This document shows, in pieces, positions 39,633 through 51,412 of a stretch of 64,000 nt of DNA. The notes beneath the pieces were generated by a model, which did not search any database, was not told the origin of the DNA, and saw nothing but the letters and a program-made list of their open reading frames with translations. Origin of the DNA: Rotaria macrura. Its lineage: Eukaryota > Rotifera > Eurotatoria > Philodinida > Philodinidae. Position numbers and translations under genes: made by a program. The stretch covers positions 1 through 64,000 of the forward strand of contig OENT01000959.1 of NCBI GenBank assembly GCA_900239685.1, written 5' to 3'. Numbering within the stretch: the first letter of the stretch is position 1; the number at the start of each line of letters is the position of its first letter.

Positions 39633-41290
39633 ATGAAGAAAAGCAGCGATCTTGACACTTATATTGACAAGATCGAACAAAACTTGAATGATAGGAGAGC
39701 CTATGAACAATTTAAAAACCCAACTAATATATTGAAAAAGAAATTCAATGAATTAGTACACAGATTATTTACCAAAAAACGGTTTGCATCTCAAATAAAA
39801 AAACATCTTACATCCATTGATGATATACAACAGAAGTTCGCGGTCAACCTAAATTACACAACCCAACAATTCATAAAGCTAGTAGCTTGTAGCTAAGATT
39901 CTATTCTATCACCACTATCTAAAATTCACGTATAAAATATTTCACACAATTCAGAGAAAAATTTGAGAACACACTAACCAATTCAAATGATCTCATACGA
40001 CAATTATTAATAACAAAAATTGAATCGAACGAATATTTAGCTATTGTAGATGTACAAGATCTACGCACAAATATTCCTGCAGCAAGAGTCATTGACATTA
40101 TCATTAATGAATAAGGAAATTCGGTGAATCACTTTTTTCACAATAGCCATCATATTAGATAGATATTACTATTGATATTGAATAATGGATACGTCGAATT
40201 TTTATGATGAATTTTATCGTCAAATAAAAGACGTACCAGTGGGTAATAGTCTTTCACCTCTGTTAGCAGATTTATTATGCATAAATATAGAAAAGAAAAT
40301 TCACGCGCAGTGAATAATAAATCAAAGAAAATGTGGCTATATGTTGATAATATCCTATTGATCAATGGATCTGAATTGCAAAACTATATGCATCAACTAA
40401 TTGTGAAGTACGTGTAGTAACGTTCGATTTACTATGAAATTTCAAAATAAAGACAAAATCAATTTTCTTGACAAAACATGCTCTAAAGCAAATAACAACA
40501 GCAAGAAGGTACATGTAAGATTTTTTCTGAAACAAATATTATTTGACAGATTATTAGATTACAATTCATGTCATCAAATAGCAATTAAAAGAAATATCGT
40601 ATCTTAATTATCATACAAACAGCAACTAACCGTAATGAGCAAAACGAAGATCTAAAAATATTAAACCGTATGCTAAAACGTTCTAACTGCCCAAATGATG
40701 AAAAAGAACAACTTGAATTACAAGAAATATAAATAATAGATTTGAAATGAAAGCCACAGCAAGAACAAAGAAAAATTTATTTCTCTGCCGCATTGCCCAG
40801 GAATAGAAATATTAAACAGAAAACTGAAAAAATTAAACATTAATATTATACTTCTCACATTAAAATGAAATACAATTTATGTTCAATTCGATAATTAGAA
40901 GAAAAACTAAGTGCAATATTTATTCAATACATTGTAAATGCGGAGGTATTTACAGTGGAGAAACAAAACTGAGTATCAAAACTCGTGTTAAAAAAAATCA
41001 AAAAAAAGAATCGAGAAAGATAAAAACAAATTAGAAACTGTTCAACATTGCCAGTAGACACATCATCCATACTGAGAATTCAGTTTAGAGCAAAAATTCG
41101 TAATTGATAATGAATTAAACAAAAACAAACAGGAAAGCTAAAGAAGCAATATTTTCAATAATCAACATTTCATCAGTCGTCATGAAGACGAAGACAGGAT
41201 TTGATATCCAGTGTTACACTCATCAACAACAATAATTACGAAGAAAATATGGCTAAAACAACAAGAAACCCCAAACTATCATTCCAATGG
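39633..41290 (+). mobile_element. decayed Penelope-like retroelement (reverse transcriptase plus GIY-YIG endonuclease)
   Basis: Remains of one polyprotein in the + orientation: a PLE-type N-terminal RT region (KKKFNELVHRLFTKKRFASQ), a diverged LSPLSKIH at about 39905 (cf. GLPKIHK), DVQDLRTNIPAARVI at about 40047, VGNSLSPLLADLLC near 40240, YVDNILLI near 40342 (Y-x-D-[DN] box), NFLDKTCSK and LLDYNSCHQIAIKRN near 40460-40600, then CKCGGIYSGETKLSIKTRV near 40935 for the GIY-YIG domain (Tyr-Ser-Gly in place of Tyr-Ile-Gly). Stops and shifts occur throughout. PLEs use target-primed reverse transcription; endonuclease-bearing ones insert internally. No terminal repeats could be delimited. Confidence 0.8.
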
Positions 41291-43272
41291 ATCGGGAAAG
41301 TGAGATAGCTGATCGGACATCGAAGAAGAATAATAATTCTCCTTTCCTTCCAGTATCTTCGTCCTCAGATATACTATATATTTTTCCTTTCTCTCACTTG
41401 GTTATATTTTGACAGTCATACGATAACCATATAGTGACATAGGTTAAACGAACTAATAACTAAGTTCAACTTACTTGTCTGAAGAAAATGTTGTTCGACG
41501 TCAAAATATAGCAACAAAATACAGTCATAGTTACATTTAAAAGCACTTGGGACAGTATGTATTATTGTTTCCAAACGTCCCATCACTCTGGCTATTTGCA
41601 TCAAGTGTCAAATACAGACAGACAACAGCGAATTTCCGTTTCTACATCCTAGTCATGCAGTCTAGAGGAAAATACTGCATTCTTAACAACTTGATTTGGG
41701 TCAAAATTACTCAAATACTTTACAGTGTGGATGTGCACACTCAACTGAAGAGTACATCACATAACCACATGCTCATCATCGTTTTATAGGAACCTTATTC
41801 TAGGGGCCAAGTACTATATAGTTTTCAGGTGCTCTAATAATTGATAAAATGAATCGAGCAAATGTTCGTAAGCCACTGTTTTTGTTGCTGCAACTGAGAC
41901 GATACTTTTTTTAATCAAAAATTATTAAAAACAACTTTCAATAAATATCTTGAAAAAAATTGATTGTTCGTGGATAAGCATGGCTATCAGCTCAAATACT
42001 CACTGGAGCAGAAACTAGTTTACCTCTATCCTGTGGGGTTTTATCTGCAACAGTCAGTACTTTTGAAACTGCCCTAAGTATGTAAAAAATCAATGTTTAA
42101 CATTAAAATAAAATAAAGATACATGAGATCTTTTCATGTATAAAATAAGTGTAAAATAAATAATAAAGAAACGTCTTTTCATTGAGAATGTAATCTGTAA
42201 TTTTTTCTAAGTTCACAAGAAGTTATGATATCAAAGATGAAAGTGAAATATACAAAAACGTTTTTTGCATATGTTTTTCCATGCATCTACTTGATTTTTT
42301 CATAATATCACATGTCAAAACGATGTTTTTGATAATAGAGAATATTGATTAGCATATCCTTTTGCTATGCTAGGAATTTGTCTATTCTCCTGTCACAGAA
42401 AAAAATCTTTCTTTATTCTTCATTTTATCTTTATTTTTGAAAATAAAGATTTTATTTATGTTTCTGTTTTATTATAAATAAAAATTAAAAATAAAGTAAC
42501 ATCTCGAATGTCTATATTTCTAATCTTAATACTAATCATGTTATAAAGTACATACAACTAAATATTGCACCACTTCATCTTTCTCTGTATATGCATTTTT
42601 GTATTGTTTCTTGTATTACAGTGCCTGCTTTGAAGCCCTGGTATTCAGTTGAAAATAATCTCATAAGATAGAAAATTTCTTCATTATTATAGAGTAAAAC
42701 ACTCTGTTTGGAAATTTCCACATTTACTCATCTATCAGAGGTGTCGAAATAATCTCTCCCACTTCTTACGAATTCGGTTCGTATGAATTAGCTATTTCTT
42801 TGCGGATTGGCGATCACGGAAAGATATTTAGCAGTCAACGTATGAAATAAAAGAAGTGATGATGGTGCTTTTGTCATGTCTTTCCTCTTCCATGTTTGCG
42901 CTGGTCTACAACGAAAAAGTCAGATCAATTCAAAGTGTGTGGCGCATTCTGTGATGAGTTCTTACACTTCTAAAAGATAAAAAACAACTTGATAGAATGG
43001 AGACCACTCAGTTAAGTTGGTGATGACATGGAAGACTAGTCAATTAATAATGTGCGTATAAGGGACAAATGTATCTTGTCCTTTAGATTGTAACCGAAAT
43101 AGAATTCTGCAAGACATTGATGGACATCCATGACAGAAAAACATCAAGATAATGAAGCACGGCATCAAAAACGAAGAATGTTGATTGATAACATAACAAT
43201 TCTACGTCGCAAAAAATCACAATTGTATTTCTAACTTATTTACATTCATATCACAAGTCATGTCTTGAAATT
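41291..43272. other. no gene seen
   Basis: A+T-rich spacer upstream of the small-heat-shock-protein gene. No coding sequence or repeat recognised. Confidence 0.5.
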
Positions 43273-43280
43273 ATATATAA
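43273..43280 (+). promoter_or_regulatory. TATA box of the two-domain small heat-shock protein gene
   Basis: TATATAAA lies 140 bases before the ATG at 43420, suggesting a start near 43305 and a leader of about 115 nt. I see no convincing run of alternating GAA/TTC heat-shock elements upstream. Confidence 0.5.
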
Positions 43281-43419
43281 AGGCACATATGTTCTTCTTC
43301 GTCTTACTTCATTCTATTATTATATTTATTTCCTTTGTTGTTGTTTGATTGTTTCTGACCATAGACGAAAGACATATACATCGTTGTTACCTTTGTGCTA
43401 GATTCATTAGAAGAGAACA

Positions 43420-46400
43420 ATGTTGTCAGTTGGCCGTGTCGATGACTGTAATTCGACAAGATCGACAAGCACGATTAGCATCTTCGATGCCTTCTCCGAA
43501 CAATCGTTGATGTCTCACGAGGCCGATCAATTAATATGGTTATCAAGACCCAATCTTTTCCTCACCAGAGAGCGTCATTCGATGAATCTATCAGATCTGG
43601 AACGTTTTCGAATTTCATTTGCCTTCAACGACATTAAACAGAAAAATATCAAAGTGAGAATGGGTACAAATTTGCTCACTACAGTGGTGACGTCAATGTT
43701 CGATGAGAATATAATTACCTTGAGATATAGTTTGTACTGATTGATCTTGTCATTGTAGATCAACATTGAAAATCTTGTGCTGATTATCAGTGGTATTTAC
43801 GAGGATGGGAACGACAAATCCGGTCAATACAATCAAAAACAGTTCGAGGAACGGTACGAGTTACCTGCTAATGTTGATCTGCACTCGATGGCTTCATATA
43901 TCAACACTGTTGAGCATCAGCTCATCGTCGAAATTCCTCTTTTTCAGAATGAGCAACAAATGATGCAACTATCAAATGGCACACCACATCAACGCTTCTC
44001 ATTTGCCATCAATAAACCCGATGAACGATGGGAAGAGAGTCAGCACAGATCATTAGCAACAGACAGGAGAAGAGCATCGGCAACAGATAGGAGACGATCA
44101 TCGACACCAGGTATCTGAGGCGTTTGATAGGAATTTCTGGACAATTGTATAGTCTCATGTTCAATTTATTTTCTCTTCGTCATATCTATTGTCTAATGTA
44201 ACACGTTTTTTTTTGCTTTTTTAGGTATGACATCGAGCAATGTAACTATTGAAATTCCCCCAGAACTGTTGGAGAGTGGAAAAACACTGGTAGTTAGAAA
44301 ACATTCTGAGTTGGTCACTGGTGGTTATCATCAATCACAGCCACCGCATCCTATTCGGCAGGCTCATGGCTTTTGTCTGGTTGACATGCAGCAACAGGAC
44401 CAAAGATCGGTCAGAGCCAACCATCAACTACAGGACACAACGGACAGCAGTGGTGAGTTTCTCGATATCAAGTACATCTGTCGGCATGATATTGCCACAA
44501 TGAAAAGTATATTAAGATTCGTCCTTGTATTTTGAAAATGATTTACCCCGATGATTTCTCTACAACAAGAAATATAGTGTTCCACACTAAGCTCTCTACT
44601 AGTGCAGACACGAGTCAACATATTTACAATTTTGGATTGAATCAAAATTGGAAATTTTGAATCCTTTTATTGCAAGAAGCACTATTAAATAAATGGACAC
44701 CATCGCAAACTTTTTATACACACTATTGAAATTTAATCGATTTCAATAAATGACGAGGGAACATTTAAAGTTGATAAACGTCTTTCAAGCTGGCATTTTG
44801 TCCGTACGCAGAACCCAGTGCCATTTAGAAAATAGTCTTACAGGATACGATGTCCTATGCCTTTTTACAGAGTTCAAACCATTTTACTGGAATTTTAACT
44901 CGCCGTAGGTTATTTTCACAAACACCCTATGTTGACAATTCAATCTAAAATTTTAGTTCTGAATTCAAGTGAGAAGGCACATGATGATCGAGTCAGTCAA
45001 TAGCCTAAATGATTTAATGATCTTAGCACGTAAATGTTAGCCTTAACATGTCGTTTCTACTCATTCATGATTCGATTTGGTTGATGACAAAAGCTGCTAG
45101 TAAGCTACTCTAATATTTGAACTGCTACTTTTCTTTGAGCAATATCTTGTGAAGTCTGTCTTAACTAATCGATTGTTCAGCTGTAGAAATCCGTTGCATT
45201 GTAATAGTTTCAATAGGAATATAACTTATCGAGTGTAAGTAAACGAGAGGGACAATCGATTTAATATACTGTATAAATATATATAAATAGAAATGGTCCA
45301 AATCAAAATAGAAATGCTACCTGAAGTTCTCCAAAATGGAAAGACGATCACTGTTCAGAAACGTTCAATGACCATTGATTCGAATCAACAACAACAACAA
45401 CAACCATCTGGAAACTTTATTGATCTATACCATGAAAATCATTTAACAGAGTCAGTCGGGATAAACAATGTTCATATTGAAATCCCCGAGCAGCTTATTG
45501 AAAGTGGTCAAACCATTCTCGTTCAGAAAGACAAAGTATCGGTAATAAAAACCAGTGACTATCAAAAACAGCAGACACATCACCAGGCAGATAATCAGTT
45601 CACCAAATGGGATTACCTTCAGTCGAAAAGTATGTGTACTAAAAATCGATTTCTATTTTACGAATGTTGAGAGATTGTCCTACATTTTTAGATATGATGG
45701 AAGTCACATTTCAGGTACCACCTGAACTCCTCATGAACGACCAAACAATAACTATCAAAAAAGAAGATCTGCAGTCCTTCGAAGGTGATCACCACAAACA
45801 TCAGCAAACATCTGACGCGGATCAAAATTACGTGAGCGAGATGAATCCTTATAACATCCTTTCGAAGCGCCGACTTTTTTCCTCTTTCGTCTGGAAAATT
45901 TCTGATTTAATTACTGTTACTGACAGATGAGAATGTTGCGCCTTAAAATCGCCTGAAGCAACTCTCCTATATCATTTGAAGAACATTTTGAATTTTTTCA
46001 GCATAAGTTGAAAAATTAATGATGATTTATTATCGTGAAAACGATTTTCCCAGCAGCTAAAGAGAACCTCTCAAAGCTTTACCTACCTGGAAATAAAACG
46101 TTTTTCGATTTTTTTGCTTTTTCATTGCTAACATAGTTCCGAAGTGTTCTATGTTGAATACCATATAAACGAGGAATCTTCTTTCTTATGTAGTACTATT
46201 ATTATAACCTAATATTCTGGATCCCTAGCGGAACTACACGCGTGGCGATTACTTTATTTGCATACGAAAATCTCCTATGAAAATGCTTACTTCTCATTTC
46301 AAAGTAGCTTAGAGAACGATTCATAGAACTCTAACACCATTTAACACAGCAAATTTTCTATCACTTTAGTTGAAGAAAAAATGTCTGGATGAATGCAAAA

Positions 46401-47637
46401 AAATGTTTTCGCGTTATTCTCGAAGTCAGGTTTTTGATTAAAAAACAATTCAGAATCACCCCAGTTTTTCAGTCACTACGCATTCTATGGAGCTGGAACT
46501 TTTCTACAAGTACTGGATAGTGTTTTGGGCTGCTCGGTACTTTTGTTTTCAAAAATATTGCATCGTTTATTTTTCGAGGAATTCACAGAAAAAACGCTCT
46601 CGTAATAAAAACATGTATTGGGAGTGGAGCGGTTCGGTGAGTATTGTAATCTTCTTATTCGAATGGGAGGAGATTAAAAGAAATTCAAAAATTACCCTTC
46701 ACAAACGGTGTCGAATATCTGTAGAAAAGGTTTCAGCCGTATCGGACATATTGTGACTGAGAAAATGAAGTAATGACTAGACTAGTTTAGTTTTTCCGAT
46801 ATCTACTACCAAGTGAAAAACTATCAAATTATGGGAGATTTTAGTAGATTATCATCGGATTTCACCAAAATCCAAATTATAATCGATTGAAATCGTCGAA
46901 ACCAACGATAATTTGATTTTAAGTCAAACAATAATGTTAAAAATCAAATTATCGTTGGTTTCGATGATTTCAATCGATTATGATTTGGATTTTAGTGCAG
47001 AAAAATCCGATGATAATCTATTCAAATTTTCTATAATCCAATATTTTTTCACTGGGTAGAAAGAAGTCTTTGAAAATTTTGACTCTACAACAAGTTTTGC
47101 GCTTCTCATCGAGATTTAACTAGCCTGAAAGTGTCAAAATTTTCTGATAATATGTTCTCCAACTTCTTCCATGCGTAGTCAAGTACTATGTTATAAGCTC
47201 TAGTTCAGCAGATTAGTTTATATTGAATTGCAAGTTTGAAAAGAATATGATATGAAACTACAAGACGTAACTTTGAAGCTCTACTTGGATTTCTTCTGTT
47301 TAATTTGTAGTTAACAAATAATGACGAGTGTTCAAATGGTGGTGGGATGATGTCGATGCCGGAGTTCGTGTCAAACAAAACGTGGAACCCGTCTATGTCG
47401 AACGATGGTCGGTTGTTGAATATGCGTCTTGAATTCATCAATCAGCCCATGATCGTTCGTGGAGACCAACTGAAACTGACGCTAAATGGGCACGACTTAC
47501 GTGTTGAAACCAACGACAAACAAGGTTGCAGTGCCTACCGGCACGTGGCTCTGCCAAAGACAGCACAGCTTGCTGAACTCCAATGTCAATTCGACGAACA
47601 ATCGCGTTGTCTCAACATAAATGTTCCTGTTCATTGA
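43420..47637 (+). CDS. small heat-shock protein with two alpha-crystallin domains and four I-x-I-like modules
   Basis: Six exons: 43420-43653, 43759-44110, 44225-44452, 45291-45629, 45692-45831, 47311-47637. All phases balance (1620 nt, 539 residues), strong support for the model. ACD1 (residues about 62-138) runs from RFRISFAFNDIKQKNIK to FEERYELPANVD and HQLIVEIP. A basic linker with SLATDRRRASATDRRRSS follows. Four modules of about 21 residues come next: VTIEIPPELLESGKTLVVRK (202), VQIKIEMLPEVLQNGKTITV (274), VHIEIPEQLIESGQTILVQK (332), VTFQVPPELLMNDQTITIKK (389), separated by Gln/His-rich linkers. ACD2 (about 455-539) ends YRHVALPK ... CLNINVPVH. sHSPs are ATP-independent holdase chaperones. 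Introns 3 (838 nt) and 5 (1479 nt, with a foldback MITE) are long. Transcript and oligomer form are unknown. Confidence 0.8.
46807..47058. mobile_element. foldback MITE in an intron of the small heat-shock protein gene
   Basis: The whole element is one inverted repeat: left arm TACCAAGTGAAAAACTAT ... AATCGATTGAAATCGTCGAA, right arm the reverse complement (TACCCAGTGAAAAAATAT ... AATCGATTGAAATCATCGAA), around a loop near 46923-46937. The inner 60 or so bases are almost identical between arms, so it is fairly young. Non-coding. Confidence 0.85.
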
Positions 47638-48180
47638 ACAGTTGCATTTTAGCTTTATTTCTCTATTCTTGCAATGTTTTATATATTTCTGCCTTAAGTT
47701 CGAATTAATAGAAATCGATTGATGATATAGCTTTTTCTTCTATCAGTAACGTTTCGCTTCGTGAAAATACTGATAGTACCGTTCCATGACAGTTCTGCCG
47801 TACTATTCTCACATGTTGGTGATACTAACGAATCGGCACAATGTCGGATATTATCTTCCACAGCATCATCAATTTCTTCTTGATTATTCAGATTAGTCAA
47901 TTGATTAAATCTTTTGTAGTCCCCTACCAGCCAAGTTGCTTTGAAAAAATTTCTGTTGTTTAATTCTCGTCTGAAGATGGCTGACGAAAGTTGAAAATCG
48001 ACAAAAGACGAAACTCGAGAAAGATTTGGGGGTACGGACAAGTAGGTATGCACATGTGCGTTGATCATATGTGTGTGCAAGATCTAATGTGAAATTCATT
48101 TCGATAGTTTTCCCTGCAGTTTATCTCTTAGGTCTGATCGACTATCTTCATAATCCATTCATCGACGTCTACCCATGTAA
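47638..48180. other. no clear gene; one long minus-strand open frame
   Basis: A minus-strand frame (48080-47694) stays open for 128 codons (LNNQEEIDDAVEDNIRHCAD) but I recognise no domain and no good start. It could be a terminal exon of an unidentified gene or chance. Confidence 0.3.
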
Positions 48181-48194
48181 AAATATTTAAGCAA

Positions 48195-48590
48195 AAACTC
48201 AGTATATCCCTGATTTAATCGATTTTTATCCTCAACCGACTAGTAATTAAAGTTTTGTCACCCATTATAATCGATTTTATTCGCTACAACCGATTAAAAT
48301 CCATTAAAGTGAATTTAATTGATTGTTTTCGATTTTTTAGTAATCAAGTAGGATCGATTTCAAGTTATAATCAATTTTAATCATGAGTTGATTATTATTT
48401 TTTTGATTAGGATTTAGTCACATCGATTACAGTCCATTCAACAGAATTAAATTCTGTAATCGATTATTAATCATTAGCATGAGATTTCTTTGAGACCGAG
48501 TCATATTAATTATAGTCCGCCAAAATAGATTAGTTTCTGGAATTGATTATAATCAAAAACAAAGGATTCCTCTAAAATCATGGAATGCTT
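48195..48590. repeat. degenerate TAATCGATTATAATCGATT repeat tract
   Basis: About 400 bp in which AATCGATT, TAATCAATT and TAATCGATTAT recur in both orientations. This is the same kind of interior as the MITEs nearby (the motif ATAATCGATT is shared with the element at 46.8 kb), but I could not define terminal repeats. Confidence 0.55.
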
Positions 48591-48760
48591 AGAATGAAAT
48601 TCGAATCACCTTAATATTTACATCCATTATAGAAGGGGGTCGACGTGGGTGTAGTTGATGATGATTATGGTGGAACTTCCTTTACAGTCTAGGAAAGTAT
48701 TATTTTTGTTTTTGTCGTCTTTTGTGGTAGAATATCAGAAAAGTTGCTTGTGCATCTTAA

Positions 48761-49806
48761 CCCTTTCCGGCCGGATGTTGCTATTTGGCAACATTTAGCC
48801 AATATTTCTAGAATGGCTTGCTTATAGTAAAGATGTAAAACTTTTTAACGATTCGATAATTACTGCAAGACATTTTATGACACACTCACGGTTTCCAATA
48901 TGAAAAGGAACTTTCCGTTGAGAATATAGCCGAATCTATCAACAATATCCCATAGAAGACATTCAACCGTAAAAGACATAGTCTTGCAGATTAACTGATT
49001 GAATACTAGATGTCATTAGCTATAAATTTTGCTGTTTAGATCTATTGCATATAACATTAATAAAAAGGATTGTTCAGAAGATCTTAACAATAAAAATGAT
49101 AGATGTTGCCATTTGGCAACAGTCGGTCTTAACGGGTCAAACAATTGAAAATTTTGTTTTTCGATTTCGATAATCAAAATGCACTATTGAATGTCTTTTC
49201 GTTTGCTCAAAAAGTTTTTAGATGAAAATATGACTCAAACATATATAGAATGCGTTCCACAGCGTTTTTCAAATTTAAATCTAGCTATTACTGGCAAAAT
49301 TCAAAATTCAAGTTGTTTAGTCTTTAGAGTGTAATAAACGAACAAGAATGGGTGCGTTGTTGGTTAAATGCAGACGCTTGTGTAGATCTTTCATTTATCT
49401 CCAGGTACATTCGTATTCAAACTAATTATTGTTTTCCATGTTCTTTTTGGAGAACTGTAAGTGTTGTACACTGGAGGTTTATCCCTAAAAACGAAATTTT
49501 AATTTTTAAAAAGCTGCATGGAGCCACACTATTTATGTTTGAGTAATTCTTTTCATGCTTAGATGTTTTTAAAAAACGAAGAGGTACTGAATAATGCATT
49601 TTTATAATCGAAATCGAAAAAAGATTTGTCAACCAATTTGACCCGTTACGGCCAGGTGTTGCCAAATGGCAACATGTAGCCATTGGATAGAAAAAAAAAA
49701 TTTTATTCTGAAAACTATCTTTTTGGTATCACTATGGTGGAGCAACAAAATATATGCAAGACAATGCTTTCTTGCTATCTGCCTTCTGGAAGCCGGCTGG
49801 AAAGGG
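48761..49806. mobile_element. TTAA-flanked foldback element (piggyBac-like ends)
   Basis: CCCTTTCCGGCCGG directly follows TTAA at 48757-48760, and its inverted partner CCGGCTGGAAAGGG directly precedes TTAA at 49807-49810. TTAA flanks with CCC ends are the hallmark of piggyBac-type insertions. Inside, related ends occur at 49105-49137 and 49640-49680 (GTTGCCATTTGGCAAC, AACGGGTCAAAC and their reverse), so it is either a composite of two copies or a large foldback. No transposase is visible. Confidence 0.75.
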
Positions 49807-51097
49807 TTAAAAGCTACTCTTTCTTTGTTTTTACATCCATTCAACTTCAACATGAAGGAAATATGCTGTCGAATTTTAGAAGCTATAGTTTTTCATTTTA
49901 CATCTACTCCACTAGGACGCAGCAGTTCTAATTATTCAGCATAATTATAAGAAAGTATTTCAGCCTAATTAAGGCTTTCCCAACTAGTTTTAATTATATG
50001 TCAGATGAACCACTGTCAGGCTGTTTTTTAGATAACCGATACCGACGCTAGTCTTTGGCTAGCATCTGATTTGCCGTCTGAATATCCGTCAGGTATCAAA
50101 TCCTGTCGAGTCAAATGTTCGAATCCACCTTCCGTCAAACTTCCTTTCTCCTTTTTCTAATATGTAGACTAGTCAGGGTTCATTAAGGAGACTAAACGAA
50201 CTGGACATGACTGGTATTACGAATTTTTCGACTAATCTAGACGTAGTTGCAAGACATTTTGCCTAAAAGCAACCCGTCTTGATGGGTAAGCTAGATATTT
50301 CAGACGAGACCTGACGAGGAGTGTTGACGCTTCAGACTAGTCATGTTGGGCGTCCTTCCTAATTTTTTGTTTTCTTGGGTGTTGAATGAAACGGTAATCA
50401 AAGAAAAAGAGATAATATTATTCATGTTGCTACATGGTTTTATACATTGGTAAGCTGTACAATCGATTAAAATCGCTTTTATTTTACTGCACTGTTACTA
50501 TTCTGATAATTCACTATTGAAGAAAAGCAATACCGATTTCGCATTGAAATATAGAAGCTTGCGATTATTTGCATCGAATAGAATGAAGAAGAATTTGTAA
50601 CAGAATGAATCAGGATCTGTAGTGCGTATCACAATTTTTGCCATTCTGAGATCAATGTTGATGCCAAGCTAGGCACTGTTCTTTCATGTATTCTCTGTGA
50701 TGTCACAGAGAACACTAATACAAACTAATGTAAAGCTCTAAATTCTTTCAAGTATGCTATCATTATCATGTGACGATTTTTTTCTTAGTAAAATATTTTA
50801 TCGACAACAAAAATTTGTAAAATGGAGATGGATGCAGATAATTGATTCCATCCTTCTTCTACCGAAGATGCAACTTACATTTCGGATTTTATTACAAAAC
50901 CATGATAAATAATACCAGAGACGAATTTCAGATGAATTGCTCATCAATCCATATCGGCGAGTGTGCAGCAACAACGAACAACGTGTTCACAAATTCTAGT
51001 AAATGACTTCAGTCTTAGCAATGTTCTACTCCACACTTTCATGCATCAGACAATCTGTTATACCGTTAAAGAGCATTGCTTTCTCATATCCCTAAAG
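49807..51097. other. no gene; repeat debris
   Basis: Includes a tract rich in GACTAGTC and AGACTAGTCA motifs (about 50020-50350), probably another decayed element of the self-similar type, and a perfect 10-bp-arm palindrome at 50691-50712. Confidence 0.4.
50691..50712. repeat. perfect palindrome TTCTCTGTGA-TG-TCACAGAGAA
   Basis: Two 10-bp arms with a 2-bp centre. It could be a dimeric-factor site or chance; nothing adjacent identifies a regulated gene. Confidence 0.4.
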
Positions 51098-51412
51098 AGG
51101 GTGTAGTTGTGGATGTGGATATTGATTTTTGAGTCTGGGTGTGGGTGTGGGTGTGGTCTATACTCATATCCACACCCGCACCCATGGCCATGCATCCTGA
51201 CTGACTGCGATAACTACACTGACCCACACTATGAGCCACATCCACACTTTACAGTCAGCACAAAGTCACTCAGACCCAGAATCACATCCTCACGATCACA
51301 ACCGTACGCTCATCCATAACTACAGCCCAACACGCATTCTCATACACACATCAACGATCTGTGCGCACCCACGCCTACACTACATACAAAGCCACACCTA
51401 CGCCCGCACCCT
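51098..51412. mobile_element. GT/AC-rich TIR element, longest member of the dispersed family
   Basis: It begins AGGGTGTAGTTGTGGATGTG and ends (reversed) AGGGTGCGGGCGTAGGTGTG. The left half contains GGGTGTGGGTGTGGGTGTGG, close to the TGTGGG repeat reported for bdelloid telomeres; the right half is mostly degenerate CCACAC or CACACC. The TIR indicates a short mobile element; the motif also fits an interstitial telomere-like tract. Confidence 0.65.

Noticed and set aside
11250..51170. True telomere array
   Set aside because: No long uninterrupted run of TGTGGG is present; the motifs are short, degenerate and often paired as inverted repeats.
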